Notes: generated from the letters alone by a model not told the origin. A stretch of 64,000 nt of DNA from DASQMT01 sp963827335 (GCA_963827335.1 CAWHAP010000013.1:124001-188000); one strand, 5' to 3'; shown: positions 40,821 through 49,417, counted from the first letter of the stretch. Made by a program: numbers and translations.

Positions 40821-41276
40821 CTACGCCGCGACCCGAGCGACGTGGTGGTGGGAGTCGCCGGCGTACTCCGCGCGGCGCAGCAGCATCGCGACGAGCATGC
40901 TCGGCAGCATCACGACGTGCTCGATCAGCATCAGCGCATCGATGTCCACGACCAGTCCGGCCCACAGCAGCGCGACGGCGCCGAAGGCGGGGAGGAACAT
41001 CGACGCCGACATCTCGGCCGATGCACGCGCGCCGTGCCCGCGGTGGCGCATCCAGGCGACCATCGGCACGGTCATGATGACGGCCATCCCGAGCAGCATC
41101 AGCGCGGGCACGTCGTAGTGCAGGTCCGACATGGACACGCCCGCGGCGCCCAGCGCGGCCATGGCCGGGAGTCCGAGCACCACCATGCCGAGCACCATGG
41201 CGACGAGCATCTCGCCGTAATGGCGGGCGAAGCGTCGGTTCGCGTCGGTCATGCGGAGTGATCGTGGGAAGGTCAT
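40821..41276 (-). CDS. Membrane protein of putative copper-response operon
   Basis: 151 residues from the ATG at 41276, chosen because AGGAG lies 5 nt upstream; an in-frame ATG at 41252 and a longer upstream frame exist. Four hydrophobic segments with many Met residues (GEMLVAMVLGMVVLGLPAMAA, ALMLLGMAVIMTVPMVAWMRHRGHG, MLIEHVVMLPSMLVAMLL) and a His cluster SHHHVA at the C-terminus. Met- and His-rich membrane proteins often handle Cu(I). No named family recognised. 11 bp before the DUF4396 gene. Confidence 0.65.
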   Translation of the reverse strand: MTFPRSLRMTDANRRFARHYGEMLVAMVLGMVVLGLPAMAALGAAGVSMSDLHYDVPALMLLGMAVIMTVPMVAWMRHRGHGARASAEMSASMFLPAFGAVALLWAGLVVDIDALMLIEHVVMLPSMLVAMLLRRAEYAGDSHHHVARVAA

Positions 41277-41301
41277 CGAGGCTCCTGGCGGACGAGGGAG
41301 A

Positions 41302-41318
41302 ATACCACTGGGGGGTAT
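41302..41318. promoter_or_regulatory. CsoR-like operator 1
   Basis: ATACC-N7-GGTAT with an inner G-tract (ACTGGGG), 17 bp, 26 bp upstream of the ATG at 41276. Resembles CsoR sites (GTATACCCnnnnGGGTATAC-like). Confidence 0.5.
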
Positions 41319-41336
41319 TGGCGGGCTCGCAGCAAC

Positions 41337-41353
41337 ATACACCCCGGGGGTAT
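41337..41353. promoter_or_regulatory. CsoR-like operator 2
   Basis: ATACACCCCGGGGGTAT, 17 bp and nearly palindromic, 35 bp centre-to-centre from operator 1. Two phased sites suggest a Cu(I)-sensing CsoR controls the two membrane-protein genes; no csoR gene is in the window. Confidence 0.55.
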
Positions 41354-41462
41354 CTGGGATCAAGTGATCCCGCCCGGATCCGGAGATACGCCGGGTGGCG
41401 CGAGCAGCGAGGTGCGGATCGCCCCACCCGGACCGTCCTGTGGCGCTCGGCCCTGGAACCTA

Positions 41463-41490
41463 GGGGCGGGAGACCGCGGTCTCCCGCCCC
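41463..41490. terminator. Perfect 28-bp palindromic terminator
   Basis: A perfect inverted repeat with 14-bp arms (GGGGCGGGAGACCG on the left) ending 10 bp before the stop codon of the cyclase gene on the minus strand. Separates the cyclase gene from the copper-type promoter region. Confidence 0.65.
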
Positions 41491-41499
41491 TCCGCCGGC

Positions 41500-42330
41500 T
41501 CAGCGGCCTGGGACGACCGCAACGATCCGCAGCGGCCCGCCCGACCCGCCCTCGATCTTCATCGGCAGGGCGATGACGAGGAACTTCTCGCTCCTCAGCC
41601 GTCGCACGTTGGCGACGTTCTCGAACACGGGCACGCCGGCGGCTCCGAGCACCCGATGGCTCTCGAACAACGTCGACTGGCCGTAGTCGATGCTCGCCGT
41701 GTCGAGACCGACTGCGCGGACGTCGCGCTTCACCAGCCACCTGGCCGCATCCGGATGCAGGCCGGGGAAGTGCAGTTTCGGCACGGCTTGCTCGCCCAGC
41801 TCGGCGGTGCCCAGGTACTGTTCGCGATCCGGCCAGAACCGCTCGAAGCCCGTCCGGAGGAGCACGATCGCCCCGCGGCCGATGCGGCCGTGCCGGCGCT
41901 CATGCGCGGTCAGGTCGGCGACGGTGACCTGGTAGTCCCGATCCGCGAGCGCGCGTTTCGACACGTCCACGACGACGCCCGGCCCGATGAGACGCCGGAG
42001 CGGGATCTCGTCGGCCGTGTCCCCGCCGCGTGCGAAGTGGACCGGCGCGTCGAGATGCGTGCCGCCATGCTCCGCCGCCGAGAAGTTGTTGGCCGCGTAG
42101 TAGTACCCCTGCTCGGTCTCGCCCTCAGCCACCTGCTCGAGCTTGAACGTGTCCGCCGTGGGCCAGTAGATCGTCTCCTCGTTGAACGGATGCGAGAGGT
42201 CGACGAGCTTGCCCTCAGGTACGTGCAGCGCAGGGGCTCTTGGGTGCTCCGTTCCGCCGGCCGAGCCGGCCCACCCGATGATGGCCCCGGCCGCCAAGAG
42301 CGCCGCCGCGACGGAGATCCGCCTGATCAT
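41500..42330 (-). CDS. Exported cyclase-family (kynurenine-formamidase-like) hydrolase
   Basis: 276 residues from the ATG at 42330, with GAGGAGG upstream. Signal peptide (residues 1-27: SVAAALLAAGAIIGWAGSAGG). The catalytic motif H-x-G-T-H-x-D-x-P-x-H is AAEHGGTHLDAPVHFARG (about 85-100). The cyclase family covers arylformamidases and isatin hydrolases that open amide or lactam bonds with a divalent metal. Periplasmic/secreted location is unusual for kynurenine metabolism, so the substrate is probably environmental. Confidence 0.8.
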   Translation of the reverse strand: MIRRISVAAALLAAGAIIGWAGSAGGTEHPRAPALHVPEGKLVDLSHPFNEETIYWPTADTFKLEQVAEGETEQGYYYAANNFSAAEHGGTHLDAPVHFARGGDTADEIPLRRLIGPGVVVDVSKRALADRDYQVTVADLTAHERRHGRIGRGAIVLLRTGFERFWPDREQYLGTAELGEQAVPKLHFPGLHPDAARWLVKRDVRAVGLDTASIDYGQSTLFESHRVLGAAGVPVFENVANVRRLRSEKFLVIALPMKIEGGSGGPLRIVAVVPGR

Positions 42331-42481
42331 CGCCCACCTCCTCGAGGAACGAGTAGAGATCACGGCACCCGCCCAGAGGCGCGAGCGCCGGACGGGAGAT
42401 TACGCACGACCTTCCGCGCGCGTCGTCGGGAAATCGACACACGTCGGGCCGCTCCACGGCGGCGCCCGACATGATTGGCCC

Positions 42482-43213
42482 ATGTCGTCCGACAACGACG
42501 CGACCGCGCAGGACGCCGACGGCGCGTCGGCCATCGCGGCGACTGAGGCGATCCGCACCGGCGCCGCGGCCGCGCTGGAGCGCCTGCTGCGTGAGCATCC
42601 AGAGCTGGCGACGGCTCGGCTCGGCCAGAAGGGCACGGCGCGCACGCTGCTGCATGTCGTGACCGACTGGCCGGGGCACGTGCCGGATGCCGGCGCGAAG
42701 ATCGCGGCGCTCGTCGCCGCCGGCGCCGACGTGAACGCCCGGTTCACCGGTCCGCACGCCGAGACGCCCCTGCACTGGGCCGCGAGCAGCGACGACGTCG
42801 AGGCGCTCGACGCGCTGCTCGACGCTGGCGCCGACCTCGAAGCGGACGGCGCGGTGATCGCCGGCGGCACGCCGATGGCCGACGCCGTGGCCTTCGCTCA
42901 GTGGGCAGCCGCTCGCCGCCTGCTCGAGCGGGGCGCGCGCACGACCCTCTGGCAGGCGGCGGCGCTCGGACTCGTCGAGCGGGTGCGGGAGGAGCTCGCG
43001 CGGACGCCGGCGCGCGAGGAGCTGGACAACGCGCTGTGGTGCGCCGCGCACGGCGGGCAGCGCCAGACCGCGGAGCTGCTGCTCGACCGGGGCGCCGATC
43101 CGGCGTGGATCGGGCACGACCGGCTCACGCCGGCGGCGGCAGCCGAGCGCAGCGGCGCGCACGAGCTCGCGGCGTGGCTGCGCGAGCGCGCGGCGCAGCC
43201 GCCGCCCGCGTGA
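42482..43213 (+). CDS. Ankyrin-repeat protein
   Basis: 243 residues from the ATG at 42482. Repeats are visible at about 40-70 (ARTLLHVVTDWPGH..GAKIAALVAAGADVNAR), 88-118 (ETPLHWAASSDDVEALDALLDAGADLEADG) and 180-215 (LDNALWCAAHGGQRQTAELLLDRGADPAWIG). No signal peptide or catalytic domain. Likely a cytosolic protein-binding scaffold; no partner is suggested by the neighbours. Confidence 0.8.
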   Translation: MSSDNDATAQDADGASAIAATEAIRTGAAAALERLLREHPELATARLGQKGTARTLLHVVTDWPGHVPDAGAKIAALVAAGADVNARFTGPHAETPLHWAASSDDVEALDALLDAGADLEADGAVIAGGTPMADAVAFAQWAAARRLLERGARTTLWQAAALGLVERVREELARTPAREELDNALWCAAHGGQRQTAELLLDRGADPAWIGHDRLTPAAAAERSGAHELAAWLRERAAQPPPA

Positions 43214-43354
43214 GTCGGCGCCGGCGCGAGCGCCGGTCGAGGCGGACGTGGAAATCGGACGCCGATCGTGCACACCGGTCACGCACTGGACCGTTCGGCG
43301 CCGGGCCGGCGGGGGCGCAGGGCACACCGTCGACGTGATCGAGTCGAGGACGGC

Positions 43355-44098
43355 ATGACGCTGCACGCGGACGTCGCGCCCGGCGTGCACCGGATCGAGG
43401 ACGCGTACACGAACTGGTACCTCGTGGAGGAGCAGGGCCGGCTCACCGTGGTCGACGCGGGGGTTCCCACGTCGTGGTCCTCGCTCCTCGATGCGCTCCG
43501 GCGGATCGGGCGGAGCGCCGGCGACGTCGAGGCGGTCGTCCTCACCCATGCGCACTTCGACCACGTCGGCTTCGCCGAGCGGGCTCGCGCCCAGCTCGGC
43601 GTGCCCGTCTACGTGCACGAGAACGACGCGCCGCTGTGCGGGCACCCCTGGCGCCACGACCACGAACGCCGGCGCGCTCGCTACCTCGCCACCCAGGTGC
43701 GCGCCGCGCCGATCGTGGCGTCCCTGCTGCGCAATCGCGCGTTCTGGCCCGCACCGGTCAAGGACGTGGTCCGCATCGAGGGCGGCACGCTACCGGTGCC
43801 CGGCTCGCCCCGGGTCGTGTTCGCACCGGGGCACACGCTGGGTCATTGCGCGCTCCACCTGCCCGACCGCGACGTCCTGATCGCCGGCGACGCGATCGTC
43901 ACGCTCGACCCCTACACCGGCAGGCGTGGCCCCAGGCTCGTGGCGCGCGCTGCGACCGCGGACTCCCAGCGCAACCTCCGGACGCTCACCGCCCTGGCGG
44001 ACACCCGGGCGCGGACCGTCCTCGTGGGGCACGGCGAGCCATGGCGCGAAGGGATCGAAGCCGCCGTGGAGCGCGCGCGGGCGTGCGGGGCGGCCTGA
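43355..44098 (+). CDS. MBL-fold metallo-hydrolase
   Basis: 247 residues. Metallo-beta-lactamase fold with H-x-H-x-D-H in LTHAHFDHVG (about 68-77), a further His in GHTLGHCALHLPD (about 155-167), Asp in IAGDAIVTLD (about 172) and a terminal His in LVGHGEPW. Two zinc ions expected. It resembles glyoxalase-II-like or lactonase-like hydrolases; substrate unknown. It is unrelated in position to the MBL fragment at 2682. Confidence 0.85.
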   Translation: MTLHADVAPGVHRIEDAYTNWYLVEEQGRLTVVDAGVPTSWSSLLDALRRIGRSAGDVEAVVLTHAHFDHVGFAERARAQLGVPVYVHENDAPLCGHPWRHDHERRRARYLATQVRAAPIVASLLRNRAFWPAPVKDVVRIEGGTLPVPGSPRVVFAPGHTLGHCALHLPDRDVLIAGDAIVTLDPYTGRRGPRLVARAATADSQRNLRTLTALADTRARTVLVGHGEPWREGIEAAVERARACGAA

Positions 44099-44196
44099 GC
44101 GGCGCGCTCGTCATGCCGGTGACGGACCCGGCCGCGCGACGCATCATCTCCGGATCCGCCGGTGAACCTCGGAGCACCCGCTACGAGAGGAGCACC

Positions 44197-44478
44197 ATGC
44201 CGCAGGCCAGGAAGCCCAAGCAGCCCGTGACCGACGACTCCATCCAGGTCCGGCAGCTCAGCCACTACCAGTTCACCTGGATCGCCGGCGAGCCCGGCGA
44301 GGCCGGCACGTGGACGTTGCAGCTCGTGCTCGACCAGGGCGCGTGGGAGGAGGTCCTCACCGTCGACGAGGACGATGCGGACAACCTGCAGGACATGCTC
44401 TCGACCGCGGCCGTCGTGCACTACGACGTGGGCCGGCGGACGCTCATGTTCGGGACCACGCCCGTCGGCAGGGCCTGA
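44197..44478 (+). CDS. Small conserved hypothetical protein
   Basis: 93 residues with GAGAGGAG before the ATG at 44197. Basic N-terminus (PQARKPKQP) then a compact domain with HYQFTWIAGEPGEAGTWTLQLVLDQGAWEEVLTVDEDDADNLQDMLSTAAVVHYDVGRRTLMFG. Mostly beta-strand pattern. No family recognised; the acidic middle and fixed size suggest a real small protein. Ends 24 bp before the convergent amidohydrolase gene. Confidence 0.65.
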   Translation: MPQARKPKQPVTDDSIQVRQLSHYQFTWIAGEPGEAGTWTLQLVLDQGAWEEVLTVDEDDADNLQDMLSTAAVVHYDVGRRTLMFGTTPVGRA

Positions 44479-44502
44479 GCCGCACCGGCCGGGGCCCGTC
44501 GC

Positions 44503-45687
44503 TCAGGCGAGGCGCCCGTCGCGGGCGACCACGCGGCCGCGCTTGAGCACCAGCTCCCGCGCCGGGTGCGTGACGACCGCCTCGGCCGCGGTGCGCGCCG
44601 CGACGACGACCAGGTCCGCGGGCGCGCCTGCGGCAAGCCCGTACGGCTCGAGCCCGAGCGCCCTGGCGCCGCCGTAGGTGGCGGCGTCGAGCGCGAGCTC
44701 GATGTCCTCGTCGCGGCGGAACGTGCTGCGGTACGCGAGGTGCATCGCGCGCTCGAGCATGTCGCCGCTGCCGTACGGGCCCCACAGGTCGCAGATCCCG
44801 TCGTGGCCGCACGCCACGTTCGCGCCGGCCGCGCGCAGCCGCTTGATCGGCGGGACCGGGAAGCTGTAGACCGCGGCGGTGACCAGCGTCACGCCCGCCT
44901 CGGTGAGCCGCTCGATCACGCGCCCTTGCGTCGCCGCGTCGGCCTGGCAGAACCCGTAGGCGTGGCTGACCGTGACCCGGCCGCCCAGGCCGGAGTCGCG
45001 CGTGCGCTCGGCGATCAGCTCGAGCTCCCACACGCCGAGCGTGCCGGGGTCGTGCAGGTGCAGGTCGATGCCGGCGCCGTGGCGCGCCGCCAGGTCGAAC
45101 AGGAGGTCCAGGTGCCGCACGGGGTCGCCGTCGATGCCGGCCGGATCGATGCCGCCGACCGTCTCGACGCCGCTCGCAAGGGCCTCCTCGAGGAGCTCGG
45201 CGGTGCCGGGGTTGATCAGGAGCCCGTGCTGCGGGAACGCGACCTGCTCGACGCCGATGCGTCCGTCGAGCCGCGCGACGGCGGCGCGGACCGCCTCGAC
45301 CCCCCGCAGCCCGGCCCCGGGATCGATGTCGGTGTGGCTGCGCACGTGGGACGTGCCGGCGGCCGCCATGGACTCGAGCAGCGCCGTGATGCGATCGACG
45401 TCCGGGATGCCGAGCTCGCCGCGCCGGCGCAGGTCGTTCCCGATCCGGTCCTCGAGCGCATCGCCGGCCGAGTGCGGCACCCACGGTCCCCCGAACAGCG
45501 TCTTGTCGAGATGGCAGTGGGCGTCGATCAGCCCCGGGAGCACGAGCCGCCCTGAGAGGTCGAGCACCTCCGTGTCCCCGACGGCGAGGTCGGGCGCGAT
45601 CCGGGCGATCTCGCCGTCGCGCACGAGGATGTCCGCGGGCCCGTCGAAGCCCCATGGGCGAGCGCCGCGCAGCAGGAGGTCGGGCAC
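44503..45687 (-). CDS. Amidohydrolase (cytosine-deaminase/AtzC-like)
   Basis: 394 residues from a GTG at 45687. Metal-dependent TIM-barrel amidohydrolase: GLIDAHCHLDKTLFGGPW (H-x-H, about 57-74), SHTDIDPGAGL, DLHLHDPG (about 206-213), VSHAYGFCQ and GHDGICDLWGPYGSGD with the catalytic Asp. The HCHLDK motif is typical of cytosine deaminase and N-isopropylammelide hydrolase relatives. Deaminates or dechlorinates a ring heterocycle; the actual substrate is unknown. Last gene of the GntR-led operon. Confidence 0.8.
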   Translation of the reverse strand: MPDLLLRGARPWGFDGPADILVRDGEIARIAPDLAVGDTEVLDLSGRLVLPGLIDAHCHLDKTLFGGPWVPHSAGDALEDRIGNDLRRRGELGIPDVDRITALLESMAAAGTSHVRSHTDIDPGAGLRGVEAVRAAVARLDGRIGVEQVAFPQHGLLINPGTAELLEEALASGVETVGGIDPAGIDGDPVRHLDLLFDLAARHGAGIDLHLHDPGTLGVWELELIAERTRDSGLGGRVTVSHAYGFCQADAATQGRVIERLTEAGVTLVTAAVYSFPVPPIKRLRAAGANVACGHDGICDLWGPYGSGDMLERAMHLAYRSTFRRDEDIELALDAATYGGARALGLEPYGLAAGAPADLVVVAARTAAEAVVTHPARELVLKRGRVVARDGRLA

Positions 45688-45717
45688 GGACGGACCCTAT
45701 GGCAAACGCGCCGTCCG

Positions 45718-45987
45718 TCACGGCCGGGCCATGAAGAGCGCCTCGAAATGGAGCGCGGGCACCGTCGCCCAGGCGACGTCGCCCGCGCGCTCCGCGAGCC
45801 CCGCGGCCACCAGCGCATCGACCGCTCGGCGCATCTCGCGCAGGGGCTCGCGGCAGCGCGCCGCCAGTCCCGGGAGGTCGTCGCGGCCCGGGGGTGGAGC
45901 GGTGAGCAGCTCGACCAGCGCCATGCGCTGGAGATGGTGCTCGCGCGAGCCCGGGGGAGGGGGCGCGAGGATACGCTTGCCGTGCAT
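45718..45987 (-). CDS. Small hypothetical protein (possible winged-helix)
   Basis: 89 residues from the ATG at 45987. LQRMALVELLTAPPPGRDDLPGLAARCREPLREMRRAVDALVAAGLAERAGDVAWATVP has the length and helix-helix-helix-wing rhythm of a small winged helix, such as helper subunits or marR-like minimal domains, but no specific family is recognised. Lies 97 bp after the aminotransferase stop, same strand, before the amidohydrolase. Confidence 0.6.
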   Translation of the reverse strand: MHGKRILAPPPPGSREHHLQRMALVELLTAPPPGRDDLPGLAARCREPLREMRRAVDALVAAGLAERAGDVAWATVPALHFEALFMARP

Positions 45988-46084
45988 GGGAGTTCGTGCT
46001 CCTGTGCCGGCCCCGGGGGCGTTCGCGCGCCGCCCGGGGCGATCTTCTGTCGTGCGCCGGAGGCTACGGGGGTGGGCGGACGGG

Positions 46085-47395
46085 TCAGGCGAGCGCCGCG
46101 CGGAGCGCGTCGCGCGCGGCGTCGAGCGCCGTGTCGATGTCCTCCGCGGTGTGAGCGGCGCTGATGTGGCTGCGGCCGAGGCTCTCGGGCATCTCGAACA
46201 CTCCGCGCTCGACCAGCGCGCGCCGGTACCGGAGGAAGCGCACGTTGTCGTTGCGGAGCGCGTCCTCGTAGCTCCGCATCGGCCCCGCCATGAAGCACAG
46301 CACGAACAGCGAGCCGAACCCGCCGACGTAGGCCTCGATGCCGGCCTCGTCGGCGATCGTGCGCAGGCCGTCGCGCATCCGGTCCCCGAGCGCGTAGATG
46401 TGCGCGTGGACCGGGTGGGTCTCCAGGTGCTCGATCGTCGCGACGCCGGCGGCGACCGCGACGGCGTTGCCGTTGAACGTGCCGCCGAAGTGGACGTCGC
46501 CGTCCGCCGTGGTCGAGTAGCGCTCCATGTGCTCGCGCCGGCCGGCCACCGCGGCGAGCGGGAAGCCGTTCGCGATCGCCTTGCCGAGCGTCGTGAGGTC
46601 CGGGGTCACGCCGCACACTTCCTGGAAACCGCCCAGCCCATGGCGGAAGCCCGAGATGACCTCGTCGAACACGAGCAGCGCACCGGTGCGGTCGCACAGC
46701 GCCCGGAGGCCCTCCAGGAAGCCCGGCTCGGGGGCGATGCCGGGCGCGTTGTGGCCGATGGGCTCGAGGATGATCGCAGCGATCTCCTCCGGATGGGCGG
46801 CGAAGAGCCGTTCGACGTCGTCGAGATCGTTGTAGCGGCCGACGAGCGTCGCGTCGACGGCCGCCTGCAGCATCCCGCTCGAGTGCGGATCGCGCCGCCC
46901 GACGCCCTCCGGAGCCGAGAGCACGTTCCGGAGCACGTAATCGTGGAACCCGTTGTACGACCCTTGCAGCTTCACGATCCGCTCGCGGCCGGTCACGCCG
47001 CGGGCGAGCCGGAGCGCGTGGTAGGTGGCCTCCGAGCCGCTGTTGCAGACGACGACCTGCTCGGCCCCGGGGAGGTGCGAGACGATCCGGCGGGCGAGGT
47101 CGACCTCGAGCTCGGTGACGCCGACGCCGAACAGCACCTGGTCGCGCATCGTCGCGGCGACGCGCTCGGTCACGGCGGGGTGCGAGTGCCCGAGGAGGAT
47201 CGCCCCGTAGGCGGCGTGGAAGTCGATGTAGCGCCGCCCTTCGAGGTCCCACAGATACGCCCCGGCGCCGCGCTCGAAGCAGAGCTTCGGCTCGCTCCTG
47301 CGCCGGCACGTGTTGACGCCGCCGGGGATGTACCTCGCGGCCGTGTCGAGCAGTGCCGAGGAACGCGGTGAGAGAGCAGAGGTCAGCATGATCAT
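46085..47395 (-). CDS. Class III (glutamate-1-semialdehyde-mutase-like) aminotransferase
   Basis: 436 residues from the ATG at 47395 (an ATG two codons in at 47389 is equally possible). PLP fold: YIPGGVNTCRR, GHSHPAVTERV, CNSGSEATYHALRLAR (about 116-131), LVFDEVISGFR (about 238-248), and the PLP lysine in TTLGKAIANGFPLAA (about 265-279). Resembles the GSA-aminomutase subgroup, but the GntR/sugar-cyclase context argues for a specialised aminotransferase rather than heme synthesis. Starts 9 bp after the dehydroquinate-synthase-like stop. Confidence 0.85.
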   Translation of the reverse strand: MIMLTSALSPRSSALLDTAARYIPGGVNTCRRRSEPKLCFERGAGAYLWDLEGRRYIDFHAAYGAILLGHSHPAVTERVAATMRDQVLFGVGVTELEVDLARRIVSHLPGAEQVVVCNSGSEATYHALRLARGVTGRERIVKLQGSYNGFHDYVLRNVLSAPEGVGRRDPHSSGMLQAAVDATLVGRYNDLDDVERLFAAHPEEIAAIILEPIGHNAPGIAPEPGFLEGLRALCDRTGALLVFDEVISGFRHGLGGFQEVCGVTPDLTTLGKAIANGFPLAAVAGRREHMERYSTTADGDVHFGGTFNGNAVAVAAGVATIEHLETHPVHAHIYALGDRMRDGLRTIADEAGIEAYVGGFGSLFVLCFMAGPMRSYEDALRNDNVRFLRYRRALVERGVFEMPESLGRSHISAAHTAEDIDTALDAARDALRAALA

Positions 47396-47396
47396 A

Positions 47397-47411
47397 GATT
47401 AGATCACCCAA
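47397..47411 (-). promoter_or_regulatory. GGTGAT-N3-AT motif before the aminotransferase
   Basis: Minus strand GGTGATCTAATCT (GGTGAT at 47408-47403), ending just before the ATG at 47395. One of four related sequences in front of genes in the two GntR-associated operons. Confidence 0.35.
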
Positions 47412-48576
47412 TGACTATGGAGCGCAACCGGACGCCGCAGGCCGCGAGCGCCCGGCGCGCCTCCAGCTCGCCGACGTCGTCGGCGATGACCGTCTCCCCG
47501 AGCGCGACCGGCAGGACGTAGCGCAGGCTCCCCGCCCGGATCTGCCGGACCTTCTCGAGCGCCGCGACGAGGCGCTCGCCGTCCACGTCCGCGCGCAGCT
47601 CCTGCGCGCAGGTCGGGAGATCGCAGCGGTGCAGGAGGTCGACGAGCGCCTCCAGGTCGGGTGCCGCCAGCAGGCCGCGCTCGGCCGCGATCGTCGCCTC
47701 GACCACCATCCCGAACGCCACCGCCTCGCCGTGCAGCACCACGCCGTACCCCGTCACGGTCTCGACGGGATGTCCGATCGTGTGCCCGAAGTTGAGGGGA
47801 CGGCGCAGGTCCTGCTCGTAGGGATCCCGTGCGATCAGCGTGGTCTTGATCGCGCTCGCCGCGCGGACGAGCCCGGCGAGGGGCTCCGGCTCGCGCCGCA
47901 GGATCGCGTCCGCCCGGGCCGCGATGAAGTCCCACAGCGAGGGTGACGCGATCATCGCCTTCTTGATCGCCTCCGCGAGGCCCGCGGCCATGTGCCGGCG
48001 ACTCGTCGACGCGAGGAAGCCGACGTGCGACACGACGCCGGTCGGCTGATGGAAGCCCCCGATGAGGTTCTTGGCGAGCGGATGGTTGACCGCCACCTTG
48101 CCGCCCAGCGCGCCGTCGACCTGGGCCAGGAGCGTCGTCGGCACGTTCACGTACGGCAGGCCGCGCATGTACGTGCCCGCCACCCAGCCGCCGAGATCCG
48201 CGATCACGCCGCCCCCGAGGTTCACGATCACGTCCCGTCGTGCGACGTCGTGGTCGGCGAGCCAGTCCCACAGCCTGATCGCGGAGCTGAGGCTCTTGGT
48301 CGGCTCGCCGGCGGGCAGGACGTGCACGAGCGGATCCGCGCCGGCCGCCCGCAGCGCGCGGACCACGGTGCCGCCGTGGATCGCGTCGACGTCCTCGTCG
48401 GTGATGACCGCGACCGAGGCGTCGCCGACCAGCCCGCCGAGCGCGCCGGCCAGCGCGTCGAGCGTCGTGACGACGTGGATGTCGTAGGTGTCCGCCCGGC
48501 GGGCGGTCGCCGTGATCGGCGCCGCGTCGCGCGGCATGGGCATCGCGTCGTGGACGCGGAACGTCGTGGAGGTCAT
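47404..48576 (-). CDS. 3-Dehydroquinate-synthase-like sugar-phosphate cyclase
   Basis: 390 residues from the ATG at 48576. NAD-binding start (SVAVITDEDVDAIHGG), then NLGGGVIADLGGWVAGTYMRG, VPTTLLAQVDGALGGKVAVNHPLAKNLIGGFHQP (about 150-185) and FGHTIGHPVE, LHGEAVAFGM. The Lys, Asn and His zinc/phosphate ligands of dehydroquinate synthase are kept, so the chemistry is probably of that type; valiolone- and inosose-synthase relatives differ at several of these. Its position with an aminotransferase and outside any shikimate cluster suggests a specialised cyclitol or quinate-like product. Confidence 0.8.
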   Translation of the reverse strand: MTSTTFRVHDAMPMPRDAAPITATARRADTYDIHVVTTLDALAGALGGLVGDASVAVITDEDVDAIHGGTVVRALRAAGADPLVHVLPAGEPTKSLSSAIRLWDWLADHDVARRDVIVNLGGGVIADLGGWVAGTYMRGLPYVNVPTTLLAQVDGALGGKVAVNHPLAKNLIGGFHQPTGVVSHVGFLASTSRRHMAAGLAEAIKKAMIASPSLWDFIAARADAILRREPEPLAGLVRAASAIKTTLIARDPYEQDLRRPLNFGHTIGHPVETVTGYGVVLHGEAVAFGMVVEATIAAERGLLAAPDLEALVDLLHRCDLPTCAQELRADVDGERLVAALEKVRQIRAGSLRYVLPVALGETVIADDVGELEARRALAACGVRLRSIVIG

Positions 48577-48650
48577 GGCCGCAGCGTGCGGCCGCCCCGC
48601 GCCGGCGACCATCCTCCGGTGGGCCGAGCCGGCAGGGGAGGGGCGTCGGC

Positions 48651-49313
48651 TCAGCGGCGGCGGCGCACGGATGCCGCCAGGTGGTCCAGTCGTGCGCGCA
48701 TGGCGTCGCGCGCCGCGTCAGGGTCGGAGGCCTCGAGCGCGGAGACGAGGGCCGCGCAGTCCGCGACGGCCTGCTTGCGCGCCGCGGCGCCCGGCGTGGC
48801 GGCGGCCATGACCACGTCCAGCGGGATCAGCACGCGGCGGATGAAGCGGTTGCCCGCGGCGCCGACGATGCGCCGGTGGAAGTCGAGCTCGGGCCCGGGC
48901 GGGCCTGCGGCGCGCAGCTGCTCGAGCGCGGCGCGGATCCCCTCCAGCTCGTCCTCGGACCGCCGGGTCGCGGCGAGCGCGGCGGCCTCCGGCTCGAGGA
49001 CGGTCCGGCACTCCACGGCCTCGGCGAGCAGCTCGCGTCCGGCCGATCCGGCGAGCAGCGCCTCGAGCAGGACCAGGTCGAACAGGTCCCATTCGTCGCT
49101 CGGCATCACGATCGCGCCGATGCCGTGCCTGATCTCGACGACGCCGCGCTCCTCGAGCGCCTGGTTCGCCTCGCGGACCACGTAGCGGCTCACCTGCTGC
49201 GCCTCCGCGACGTCGACCTCGCGCGGCAGCTTGTCGCCCGGCCCGAACTCGCCGCCGAGGATCTGGTCGAGCAGCTCGCCCATGACGTCCTGGTAGAGCT
49301 TGCGCCGGGGCAC
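48651..49313 (-). CDS. GntR regulator, FadR subfamily
   Basis: 220 residues from the GTG at 49313; a TTG at 49325 is the alternative. GntR winged HTH at about 1-66 (KLYQDVMGELLDQILGGEFGPGDKLPREVDVAEAQQVSRYVVREANQALEERGVVEIRHGIGAIV), then an all-helical FCD domain with the metal/ligand residues D-x-x-x-H in LDFHRRIVGAAGN. FadR-type regulators sense organic acids or sugars. First gene of the DHQS-like/aminotransferase/amidohydrolase operon, divergent from a LuxR-type gene. Confidence 0.85.
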   Translation of the reverse strand: MPRRKLYQDVMGELLDQILGGEFGPGDKLPREVDVAEAQQVSRYVVREANQALEERGVVEIRHGIGAIVMPSDEWDLFDLVLLEALLAGSAGRELLAEAVECRTVLEPEAAALAATRRSEDELEGIRAALEQLRAAGPPGPELDFHRRIVGAAGNRFIRRVLIPLDVVMAAATPGAAARKQAVADCAALVSALEASDPDAARDAMRARLDHLAASVRRRR

Positions 49314-49330
49314 CCGGTCATCCAATCACC
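49314..49330 (-). promoter_or_regulatory. GGTGAT-N3-AT motif before the GntR gene
   Basis: Minus strand GGTGATTGGATGACC (49330-49316), a 6-bp-arm near-palindrome (GGTGAT/ATGACC, one mismatch). GGTGAT lies 11 nt before the GTG at 49313, the same distance as before the genes at 62526 and 62653. Confidence 0.4.
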
Positions 49331-49378
49331 GGCGGTGGACGGCGTCAACGCCGGCGATTGCGCAGCGAATGCTGAATA

Positions 49379-49407
49379 TTGACACAACACTGTAAGGTAA
49401 GTAGCTT
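49379..49407 (+). promoter_or_regulatory. Housekeeping-type promoter of LuxR-type gene
   Basis: Consensus TTGACA at 49379-49384, a 17-nt spacer and TAGCTT at 49402-49407, 10 nt before the ATG at 49418. The A+T-rich stretch 49371-49402 stands out from its surroundings. Confidence 0.5.
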
Positions 49408-49417
49408 GCTGAGCAAG

